Positions 45,318 to 52,724 of a stretch of DNA of 54,328 nt are shown in pieces. The stretch comes from Thermomicrobiaceae bacterium (GTDB lineage Bacteria > Chloroflexota > Chloroflexia > Thermomicrobiales > Thermomicrobiaceae). The position numbers and the translations under genes were made by a program. Where the stretch lies: contig JADBJL010000063.1 of assembly GCA_014874455.1 (NCBI GenBank), positions 1 to 54,328 of the forward strand. The letters run 5' to 3'. The first letter of the stretch is position 1; every line of letters starts with the position of its first letter. The notes below the pieces were generated by a model. It did no database searches and had not been told where the DNA came from. It was given only the letters and a program-made list of their open reading frames with translations.

Positions 45318-46111
45318 CGGTCGCCCCTTCCAATCTCCCGGCGCCGTAGCGATGCGCCACTCAGAGGCACCCCCCGCGGCCGCTCGAGCCGGGCGTGGAG
45401 CTTGTACCGGTCGCCGCGGTAGAGGCTACGCACCAGCTCCACCGGCCGGCCGAACTGGTCGTAACTCACCCGCTCGAGCCGGAACGCCGGTATCCCCGGC
45501 GCGACCTCTAAGAGCCGTGCCTCCTCGGCGCCGAGGACGGTCGCCTCGATCGTCTGCGTCGCGTGCGTGAGCTCGACCCCGTGGCGCTCGGCGAGCCAGG
45601 CATAGAGCGAGCGGTTCGTCAGGTCGGTGTGCGCCAGGTCGGGGAAGCGGCTGGCCGGGAGATAGACCGTCTCGAGCGCCATCGGCTCCTCATCGGCCAA
45701 GCGCAGCCGCTGAAGCATCAAGACCGGTGCTCCTTCCGGCAGCCGGAGGTGCTGGGCGACCGATGAGCTAGCCGAGACGTGCTCGACACCGAGCGTCCGG
45801 CTTCCGGGACGCAGCCCGCGCTGGATCATGTCCTCGGTGAAGGAGGTGAGGGCCAGGACCTGCTCGAGCTTGGGCCGGGCGACGAACGTGCCGCGGCCCT
45901 GGATCCGCTCGAGCCGGCCGGCGAGGACGAGCTGCTGGAGCGCCTGGCGCACGGTGACCCGGCTGACCCCGTACTCGAGCTCGAGCTGGCGCTCGGGTGG
46001 GAGCGGGTCTCCCGGCTGGAGCCGGTCGATCAGCCCCTCGAGGACCTGCTGGAGCTGCCGGTACTTGGGGACACCGTTCCCGGGGTCGAACCAGGCCTGG
46101 CTGGCCGCCAC
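45314..46111 (-). CDS. GntR/HutC-family regulator (UTRA domain)
   Basis: A 265-residue paralogue of the GntR protein that heads the plus operon. The winged helix-turn-helix has LEGLIDRLQPGDPLPPERQL, EYGVSRVTVRQALQQLVLAG and ERIQGRGTFVARPKLEQ. The UTRA domain follows (VLMLQRLRLADEEPMALETV ... FRLERVSYDQFGRPVELVRS LYRGDRYKLHARLER). The GTG start 46111 has GGAGG ahead. It is the first gene of the minus operon, and its promoter carries an inverted repeat that it may bind. Its effector is probably a pathway intermediate such as GlcNAc-6-P or GlcN-6-P (inference from relatives). Confidence 0.92.
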   Translation of the reverse strand: MAASQAWFDPGNGVPKYRQLQQVLEGLIDRLQPGDPLPPERQLELEYGVSRVTVRQALQQLVLAGRLERIQGRGTFVARPKLEQVLALTSFTEDMIQRGLRPGSRTLGVEHVSASSSVAQHLRLPEGAPVLMLQRLRLADEEPMALETVYLPASRFPDLAHTDLTNRSLYAWLAERHGVELTHATQTIEATVLGAEEARLLEVAPGIPAFRLERVSYDQFGRPVELVRSLYRGDRYKLHARLERPRGVPLSGASLRRREIGRGDR

Positions 46112-46149
46112 CTTGCCTCCACACGATCCGGATGAGACTGCACGCTGCT

Positions 46150-46188
46150 ATTGGTTATGATGTTAGGACCAATCATCTCTCTTGTCAA
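46150..46188 (-). promoter_or_regulatory. Promoter with operator for the minus-strand murein operon
   Basis: On the minus strand TTGACA (46183-46188) and TAACAT (46160-46165) are spaced by 17 bases, giving a start near 46153 and a leader of about 40 bases. An inverted repeat, ATTGGT (46150-46155) facing ACCAAT (46168-46173), brackets the -10 box; a second one, ATGAT/ATCAT (46157-46176), overlaps it. Binding there would block transcription. Confidence 0.75.
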
Positions 46189-46557
46189 GACCCTCGCGCT
46201 CACCTCCTTCTCCTGCTCCCGCAAGCGCTGGCGTGGCCCTGGCCGGAGAGAAATGGTGAGAAAGCCGCGCTCCAGCGGGCTGGGGGCCTACCAGCCTGTA
46301 GCCTCTCTAATGTAGGGGCAAGTAATCCTTCTCACTCGCTCCTACCAGCATACAGGCGGGCGTCGCTCACCTCCCTTCTCCCTCCCCGAACCTTCAGGGG
46401 GACAATGCCTGCCATGCCGGTGACCAGACCTGCACCACCTCACGTGTGCCCAGGCAGGGCATGAGGGCAACCCGACCAGGGAAAGGAAACGAGGGGGTGA
46501 AAGCCGCAGGCGCCCGGACGGCCATACCCGTCAGCGAGACTCCTCCGGTATCTGTGC
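46189..46557. other. Intergenic region, no gene seen
   Basis: About 370 bases between the murein-operon promoter and the end of the carbonic-anhydrase-like gene. Frames are short and without recognisable domains. A small hairpin (CCCC GAACCTTCA GGGG) near 46386-46402 may end the neighbouring minus-strand transcript. Confidence 0.45.
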
Positions 46558-47079
46558 TCAAAGCGCATTCAGCGTGGAGCGATACGCCTCTGCCCGCTGG
46601 CGGTAGCGCTCCGCCGCCGCGCGGATCTCCGCCAGCTCCGCGTCGGTCACCGCCCGCACCACCCGGGCCGGCACGCCCATCACGAGCGAGCGCTCGGGGA
46701 TCTCCCGGCCCTCCGGGATCAGCGCCCCGGCGGCAACGATGCAGCCAGGGCCGAGGCGGGCACCGTTCAGCACGATCGCGCCCATCCCGATCAGGCAGTT
46801 GTCGCCGACCAGGCAGCCGTGGAGGATCGCTCCGTGGCCGACCACCACGCGGGCGCCGACGACGCACGGGTAGCCCGGATCGGCGTGCACGACCGCGCCG
46901 TCCTGGACGTTCGTAGCCTCGCCGATCACGATCCGCTCGGTATCGCCGCGGAGCACCGCGCCGAACCAGACGCTGGCGCCGGGGCCGAGCACCACATCGC
47001 CGATCACTCGGGCGCCGTCCGCGATGTAGGCGCTGGGATCCACCTGAGGCCGGCGCTCTCCGAGCCCATAGACAGCCAC
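46558..47079 (-). CDS. Gamma-carbonic anhydrase-like hexapeptide-repeat protein
   Basis: A 173-residue left-handed beta-helix protein. Hexapeptide repeats run from SAYIADGARVIGDVVLGPGA to LGPGCIVAAGALIPEGREIP. The three metal-ligand histidines of gamma carbonic anhydrases are present at His65 (AVVHAD), His82 and His87 (VVGHGAILHGC). The family (YrdA, PaaY, CaiE) includes CO2 hydratases and thioesterases. GTG 47079 with AAGGAGG seven bases ahead is preferred over the longer frame. It diverges from the CoA-transferase gene; either activity could fit CoA-thioester metabolism next door. Confidence 0.88.
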   Translation of the reverse strand: MAVYGLGERRPQVDPSAYIADGARVIGDVVLGPGASVWFGAVLRGDTERIVIGEATNVQDGAVVHADPGYPCVVGARVVVGHGAILHGCLVGDNCLIGMGAIVLNGARLGPGCIVAAGALIPEGREIPERSLVMGVPARVVRAVTDAELAEIRAAAERYRQRAEAYRSTLNAL

Positions 47080-47258
47080 CCTCCTACCTCCTTGCCCTAC
47101 TCCCGTGCGTGCCGCTCCCCTGCTTGAACTGGCGGTCACCGTGTCGCCTTGCGCGGCATGATAGCCGGCCGTGCGCGGCTGCTCCAGCGCGGGTGAGGAG
47201 CGGCGCGTCTGTTACACTGGGCGGCGATCGGAACAGGCCGGACGGGAGGGTCAACCCA

Positions 47259-48503
47259 GTGGGAGAGAGTTCGAAAGTGGAGCGCGCGCCACTCGCAGGG
47301 ATCCGGGTGCTCGACCTGGGCCGGCATCTCGCCGGGCCGACCTGCGCCATGTGGCTCGGCGACCTCGGCGCCGACGTGATCAAGATCGAGAAGCCGGGCG
47401 AGGGCGACGACGGCCGCGCGTCCGGGCCGCCCTTCTTCGACGGCCAGAGCGCCTTCTTCCTGGCGGCGAACCGCAACAAGCGCTCCATCGAGCTCGATAT
47501 CAAGCAGCCGGACGGCCAGGAGATCTTCCGCCGCCTCGCGGAGACCGCCGACGTGGTCGTCGAGAACTTCCGCCCCGGCGTGATGGACGCGCTGGGGATC
47601 GGCTACCGGGCGATGGCCGAGCGCAATCCGCGCATCATCTACTGCTCTATCTCCGGCTTCGGCGCCGACGGGCCCTACGCCGACCGCCCCGGCCTCGACC
47701 AGATCATCCAGGGCGTCTCGGGGTTGATGAGCATCACCGGCTTCGAGGGGGGCGAGCCGGTGCGCGTCGGCATCCCGATCGCCGACCTGCTCACCGGGTT
47801 GTTCGCGGCCTATGGCGTGCTGGCGGCGTTGCAGGCCCGGGAGCGCACCGGGCGCGGCCAGCACGTCCAGACCTCGCTGCTGGAGGGGATGGTCGGGATG
47901 CTGAGCTTCCAGGCCGTACGCTACTTGAACGGCGCCGGGGCACCGCCACCGGCGGGCAACCACCACCCGCTCAACGCGCCCTACGGCGTCTTTCGCGCCC
48001 GAGACGGGTACCTGACCATCGGCGCGACCGGCGCCAAGCGCTGGCGCAAGTTGTGCGAGGTGCTCGGGGCCGAGGAGTGGCTGGACGACCCGCGCTTCAA
48101 GACCAACGGCGACCGGTACCGCAACCGCGAGCTGCTGGCCGAGCTGATCAGCGAGCGCCTGCAGGCACATACCATCGACGAGTGGGAGCGTATCCTGAAC
48201 GGGGCCGGGATCCCCTGCGGGCCGATCTACCGCATCGACCAGGCGATGGAGCACCCGCAGGTACAGCACCGGCAGATGGTCGTCGAGCTTCCCCATCCGG
48301 CGATGGGAACCGTTCGTCTGCTGGGGCTACCGGTGAAGCTGAGCGAGACGCCGGGCGCGATCCGGCTCGCCCCGCCGCTCCTCGGCCAGCATACTGAAGA
48401 GGTGCTGCGGGAGATCGGCGTCAACGGCGACGAGCTGCGCCGGCTGCGCGAGCGCGGCGTGATCGGCAGTGGCCCTGCCGGCCAGGCGGAGGCGGCGGGC
48501 TGA
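47259..48503 (+). CDS. Class III (CaiB/BaiF) CoA-transferase
   Basis: A 414-residue family III CoA-transferase, which moves CoA between carboxylic acids. It begins LAGIRVLDLGRHLAGPTCAM followed by LGDLGADVIKIEKPGEGD. NKRSIELDIKQPDGQEIFRR and VVENFRPGVMDALGIGY are typical, and the catalytic Asp is in ADRPGLDQIIQGVSGLMSIT. The C-terminal part includes PLNAPYGVFRARDGYLTIG and IPCGPIYRIDQAMEHPQV. GTG 47259 is chosen for the GGGAGGG nine bases ahead. It is followed after 47 bases by an enoyl-CoA hydratase; the carnitine-like or other organic-acid substrate is unknown. Confidence 0.92.
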   Translation: MGESSKVERAPLAGIRVLDLGRHLAGPTCAMWLGDLGADVIKIEKPGEGDDGRASGPPFFDGQSAFFLAANRNKRSIELDIKQPDGQEIFRRLAETADVVVENFRPGVMDALGIGYRAMAERNPRIIYCSISGFGADGPYADRPGLDQIIQGVSGLMSITGFEGGEPVRVGIPIADLLTGLFAAYGVLAALQARERTGRGQHVQTSLLEGMVGMLSFQAVRYLNGAGAPPPAGNHHPLNAPYGVFRARDGYLTIGATGAKRWRKLCEVLGAEEWLDDPRFKTNGDRYRNRELLAELISERLQAHTIDEWERILNGAGIPCGPIYRIDQAMEHPQVQHRQMVVELPHPAMGTVRLLGLPVKLSETPGAIRLAPPLLGQHTEEVLREIGVNGDELRRLRERGVIGSGPAGQAEAAG

Positions 48504-48550
48504 GGGTTCGAGCGCGGGCCGAGGCGTGAGTGGAGCGAGACGGAGGAGCG

Positions 48551-49336
48551 ATGGAGATCGGCACCCCTGACCTGGTGTTCGAGCGTCGTGGACGCGTGGC
48601 TTGGCTCACCTTCAACCGGCCGCAGACGCGTAACGCGATGACGTTCGCCATGTACGACGGCCTGGCGCGCGTGTGTGAGCTGGTGGAGCAGGATCCGGAG
48701 ATTCGGGTGCTGGTGCTGACCGGCGCCGGAGACAAGGCGTTCGTGGCCGGCACCGACATCAGCCAGTTCCGGACCTTCACCGACCCGCAGCACGCGCTCG
48801 ACTACGAGGAGCGGATGGATCAGGTGATCGGCCGGCTGGAGGCCCTGCCCCGCCCGACCATCGCCGCTATCCGCGGCTATGCCGTGGGCGGTGGCGCGAG
48901 CATCGCCCTCGCCTGCGACCTCCGCATCTGCACCCCCGATGCCCGCTTCGGCATCCCGATCGCCCGCACGCTGGGCAATTGCCTCTCGATGGCCAACTAC
49001 GCCCGGCTAGTCGACCTGATCGGGCCGGCGCGCACCAAGGAGCTGCTCTTCACCGCGCGCATGATCGAGGCCGAGGAGGCCAGAGCCATCGGCCTGGTCA
49101 ACGAGATCGTGGAGCCGGAGGCGCTGGTTGATCGCACGCAGGAACTGGCCGAGCAAATCGCCGCCAACGCGCCCCTCACGATCCAGGCAACGAAGGAGGC
49201 CGTGCGCCGGGTGCTGGCCCACCGGCGGCCGCCGCGGGCTGAGGATCTGATCCTGACCTGCTACATGAGCGAGGACTTCCGCGAGGGAGTGAACGCCTTC
49301 CTCGAGAAGCGCAAGCCCCAGTGGAAGGGCCGGTGA
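48551..49336 (+). CDS. Enoyl-CoA hydratase/isomerase family protein
   Basis: A 261-residue crotonase-fold protein. It has WLTFNRPQTRNAMTFAMYDG, the oxyanion-hole segments AFVAGTDISQF and AIRGYAVGGGASIALACDLR, and the C-terminal helix region EARAIGLVNEIVEPEAL. At the usual catalytic glutamates (hydratase Glu144/Glu164) the sequence is RFGIPIARTLGNCLS, without an obvious Glu pair, so isomerase, hydrolase or ligase-type activity is possible. ATG 48551 with GGAGG just ahead. It probably forms a two-gene operon with the CoA-transferase. Confidence 0.9.
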   Translation: MEIGTPDLVFERRGRVAWLTFNRPQTRNAMTFAMYDGLARVCELVEQDPEIRVLVLTGAGDKAFVAGTDISQFRTFTDPQHALDYEERMDQVIGRLEALPRPTIAAIRGYAVGGGASIALACDLRICTPDARFGIPIARTLGNCLSMANYARLVDLIGPARTKELLFTARMIEAEEARAIGLVNEIVEPEALVDRTQELAEQIAANAPLTIQATKEAVRRVLAHRRPPRAEDLILTCYMSEDFREGVNAFLEKRKPQWKGR

Positions 49337-49641
49337 CACTCATAGCCATCTGTACGGCATAGCCGAAGCGCGGCCATTACTGCACACTGATCGAAGCTCC
49401 GCATCGACGGCGGGAAAGTCGGCTGGGAAAGAAGTATCCCCGCCGGGGACTGCCTCCGGTCTGCTTCGGCAGGCTTCCTTCAGATCGGCGGGGCTTTCGA
49501 GCACCTGACCGCACGCCACAGGCTCTCGTCTGCTCGACTTCAGACGCCGCGAAGAGAGATCGGCTCCGACTTCCCAACCGATCCTGTGTTGGGGTAAGCT
49601 GAGTTGCCTGCATCTCTTGCCTACCTTCCGGGGAGGTCGCT
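49337..49641. other. Intergenic region upstream of the helicase
   Basis: A 305-base gap with somewhat lower GC than its left neighbours. No coding frame with a recognisable domain. The helicase promoter should lie near the right end; no clear hexamers are seen. GGGGAGG (49631-49637) is the helicase ribosome-binding site. Confidence 0.45.
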
Positions 49642-52566
49642 ATGGATCCCCTGGAGTGCATGCTTGCCGCGCTCGACGACGAGATCGCCGCCACCAGGCG
49701 TAACGGACGCCGCGCGCTGCTCGAGCTGCGGGATGGTCAACGCATCGGGCAAGAAGGAACGATCTGGCTCTACCAGTTCACGCTCACTGGCGAGACCCCG
49801 CTCCGTGACGATACGCCGGTGCAGATCAGCGTGGGAAACCTGCGTGGGAGCGGTAGCGTCGTGTCGGTACGAGAGGGTCTCGTCGTCGTTGCGTTGGAGC
49901 AGGATCTGGGACCCTCGATCCCAGCGGCTCTGCTCGAAGCTGACGCGACGTTCTTGCTCGAGCGCCTGCGCGGGCGGCTGCGAGAGGTACAGAGTGGTGG
50001 GCGCCGGTTCGAGCGCTCGTCTGCGGAGCGAGCGCTCGGTCTCCAGCAGGCGAGAGTCGGGAAGGGCGACCCGGCTCCCGGCGTGCTCGACCGCTGCCTC
50101 AATAGCGACCAGCGAGAGGCGGTGCGCCAGGCGTTCGGGAGCGAGGCGACCTTCGTGTGGGGGCCTCCCGGCACCGGGAAGACCAAGACGATCGGGCACA
50201 TCGTCGAGGCCTTCTTCCGCGCTGGCCGAACGGTGCTCGTGGTGTCGAACACGAATATCGCTGTCGACACCGCCCTCGAGCGCGTGGCGAAGCGTTTAAA
50301 GAACACACCGGAGTTCGACCAGGGCAGCGTGATCCGGCTAGGTACGATCGTCAAGGAAGAGCTTCGCAACTGCTTCGGGGAGAAGGTCGCGCTGGAGCGC
50401 GTGGTCGCGCGGCTCAGCGACGAATTACAGCAGAAGAAGGACGCATGCCGCGCCGAGTTGAGCAACCTCGAAGGTGAGCGAGAGGTGCTGCTGACTCAGC
50501 AGGAGGCTCTCCGTCAGTACGAGCAGACATGCACACGCCTCGCCGAGAAGGAGCAGGAGCGAGACCGCCTCCAGAAAGAGCACCAGCGCGTGATTCGCGA
50601 GCGACAGGGCTACGAGACCCGCCTCCACCTGGTCACTAACGATCTCGCCCGCGCTCAATCCATGAACGTCCTGCGGAGGCTGATTTCCGGGCTCGACCCA
50701 CAGCGACTCCAGCGGCAGAAAGCGGAACTCGAGGAGGCGGTGACACGGGTGACCGCCGAGCAGGCGGGGCTCGAGGCCGCGATCGAGCAGCTCGAGCGCG
50801 AGATCGGCTCGCTCCAGCACGAGCTCGAGCGTCGATCTCAGGAGACGGCCCACCTTCCTTCGCTACCCGCAGTGATGGAGCGGCTGAACGCGATCGACGC
50901 CCAAGTTGATGAAATCCTGGAGCAGATCGCGGCGATTGAGCAAGAGATCGCGGAGCTGGCACAGCGGGTGCTGAACAACTGCCGGGTGCTCGCCACAACG
51001 GTGTATCAGACCTACCTGCCTCGGTTCCCCGAGCGGCAGTTCGACGTGGTTGTGATCGATGAAGCGTCGATGCTGATGCCGCCCTTGATCTACTACGTGG
51101 CAGGGCTTGCGACGCGCGCGATCGTCATCGCGGGAGACTTCCGGCAGCTTCCCCCTATCGTGCAGGCGGAGACCGAACTGGCCCAGCAGTGGCTCGCACG
51201 GGACGCCTTCGAGCTCGCGGGTATTCCCCCTCGAGTGGAGGCTGGGAATCTGCCGCCGAACCTCGTCCTCTTGCGGACTCAGCACCGGATGCATCCTGAC
51301 ATCTGCGCCCTCGTGAACGAGCTGTTCTACGGTGGTCGGCTGCTCTCTGACGACAGCGTGAAGAATCGCTCTTCCAAGGATCGCTCTTCCAAGAATGGCT
51401 CTTCGTCGTTTCCGTTCGGAGGCGCACCGATCATTCTCGTGGATACCGCTGCTCTCGAACCCTGGGCCGCCTATCGCGTGGGGACGTTTTCTCGGTACAA
51501 CATCCTGCACGCCGTACTCGTACGAAACCTGGTCCGTACATTGGTCGAGGCAGGATTTCTCTCGCTCACTGGCCAAAACCAAGATGCCCTCGGCATCGTC
51601 TCCCCCTACCACGCACAGGCCCGGCTCATCGAGACGCTGCTGATAGCCGATTACGGGTCGAGGGCGTCCGGCATCGCAGCCACTGTGCACCGCTTTCAGG
51701 GAAACGAGAAGACGGTAATGGTCATCGATCTCACCGATTCGCACCCGCTCAGGCTGGGCCGGTTTTTCCAGGCTCGCCATGTTCAGGAGCCAGGAGCGCG
51801 CCTTCTCAACGTCGCGATTAGCCGCGCAAAGGAGCATATCGTCCTCATTGGAAACCTAGCGTACTTGCAATCGAAGGTTGACGAGCATTTCGTCTTGCAC
51901 CGCTTGATCGATCGTCTGCTCGCCAAGAGCAGTCCACTAGACGCGACAAGTCTCTTGGAACCGAGCCTGTTCAGCCAGTCTGCTCGACTCCGTCGCGAGA
52001 CGAGACAGGCAGAACCGCGTGTAGCGACGAAAGTCGTGTTCGACCATGAGGGCTTCGTGCAGGGGTTCGCTCAGGACATTCAACACGCTCGGGAAAGCGT
52101 CGTCCTGCTGTCGCCATTCATCGCCCCCCAGGCGCTCCAGCGCTGGATCGAGCCGCTTACGGGGGCGGTGAGGCGGGGTGTTCAGATCCGCGTTATCACT
52201 CGAGCCGATCAATCGGGGAAGATCGGCGAGGAGATCCGTCAGCTTCGCGCTCTCGGCATCTCGGTCGATCTCTGGGAACGGATGCACGAGAAAGTCGTGA
52301 TCATCGATGACCAGATCGTGTGGTATGGCTCCATGAATGTGCTTCAGCACCGGTCGTCGACGGAGCTGATGATCCGCTCATCCGACCAGTCACTGTGCCG
52401 GGAGATCGTCTCCATGCTCGCCGGGGTCACAGGTGAGGCCAGGGCGTTCGACGCGCTCGCGAACCCTTCGTGCTCGGCGTGCGGGGGCCAGACAGTGCGT
52501 CGGAGCCAGAAACGGTCATACCTGTGTATGACACCAGGCTGCCCTGGCCCGCCAGGGCAGCGTTGA
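49642..52566 (+). CDS. SF1 helicase-phospholipase D fusion (Mokosh type II-like)
   Basis: A 974-residue fusion. The helicase is UPF1/DNA2-like (COG1112): Walker A GPPGTGKT (174-181), a long coiled-coil insert (about 250-445), Walker B VVVIDEASM (469-477), GDFRQLPP (498-505), RTQHRMHP (545-552), SPYHAQ (654-659), TVHRFQGNEKTV (681-692) and LNVAISRAKEH (722-732). A phospholipase-D nuclease domain follows (about 798-930) with the HKD motif HEKVVIIDDQIVWYGSMN (882-899). The end carries a Cys4 zinc motif (Cys944, 947, 962, 967). This matches the described single-protein type II Mokosh defence system (MkoC, helicase plus PLD). It stands alone, with a lower-GC 3' half. A repair or RNA-processing role is the alternative. 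Confidence 0.88.
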   Translation: MDPLECMLAALDDEIAATRRNGRRALLELRDGQRIGQEGTIWLYQFTLTGETPLRDDTPVQISVGNLRGSGSVVSVREGLVVVALEQDLGPSIPAALLEADATFLLERLRGRLREVQSGGRRFERSSAERALGLQQARVGKGDPAPGVLDRCLNSDQREAVRQAFGSEATFVWGPPGTGKTKTIGHIVEAFFRAGRTVLVVSNTNIAVDTALERVAKRLKNTPEFDQGSVIRLGTIVKEELRNCFGEKVALERVVARLSDELQQKKDACRAELSNLEGEREVLLTQQEALRQYEQTCTRLAEKEQERDRLQKEHQRVIRERQGYETRLHLVTNDLARAQSMNVLRRLISGLDPQRLQRQKAELEEAVTRVTAEQAGLEAAIEQLEREIGSLQHELERRSQETAHLPSLPAVMERLNAIDAQVDEILEQIAAIEQEIAELAQRVLNNCRVLATTVYQTYLPRFPERQFDVVVIDEASMLMPPLIYYVAGLATRAIVIAGDFRQLPPIVQAETELAQQWLARDAFELAGIPPRVEAGNLPPNLVLLRTQHRMHPDICALVNELFYGGRLLSDDSVKNRSSKDRSSKNGSSSFPFGGAPIILVDTAALEPWAAYRVGTFSRYNILHAVLVRNLVRTLVEAGFLSLTGQNQDALGIVSPYHAQARLIETLLIADYGSRASGIAATVHRFQGNEKTVMVIDLTDSHPLRLGRFFQARHVQEPGARLLNVAISRAKEHIVLIGNLAYLQSKVDEHFVLHRLIDRLLAKSSPLDATSLLEPSLFSQSARLRRETRQAEPRVATKVVFDHEGFVQGFAQDIQHARESVVLLSPFIAPQALQRWIEPLTGAVRRGVQIRVITRADQSGKIGEEIRQLRALGISVDLWERMHEKVVIIDDQIVWYGSMNVLQHRSSTELMIRSSDQSLCREIVSMLAGVTGEARAFDALANPSCSACGGQTVRRSQKRSYLCMTPGCPGPPGQR
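51364..51408 (+). repeat. Three-unit 15-base in-frame repeat in the helicase
   Basis: Units AATCGCTCTTCCAAG, GATCGCTCTTCCAAG and the diverged AATGGCTCTTCGTCG encode NRSSK-DRSSK-NGSSS (residues 575-589). The repeat lies between helicase motifs RTQHRMHP and SPYHAQ, in what should be a flexible loop. It could expand or contract without breaking the frame. Confidence 0.85.
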
Positions 52567-52663
52567 CCTCGCAAGTCGCGAGAGCCACGCGTCACACGCT
52601 TCAAACAGCTCGTGTTCCCTGGCTGCCGTAGTGATTGCCCGATCCCGTCGATAACCAACCAAA

Positions 52664-52692
52664 GCGGCTCCCCCGAGGCTCGAGGGAGCCGC
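52664..52692 (-). terminator. Terminator-like hairpin after the sugar-binding gene
   Basis: GCGGCTCCC (52664-52672) pairs with GGGAGCCGC (52684-52692). On the minus strand the stem is followed by TTTGGTTGG, a weak T tract. It lies 33 bases past the stop of the binding protein and may also end the convergent helicase transcript. Confidence 0.55.
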
Positions 52693-52724
52693 CCGTTGCT
52701 GGAAAATTCGATTTGCGCCGCGGT

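Noticed and set aside
47136-48296. 386-codon minus-strand frame opposite the CoA-transferase
   Set aside because: Antisense shadow of a well-supported gene.
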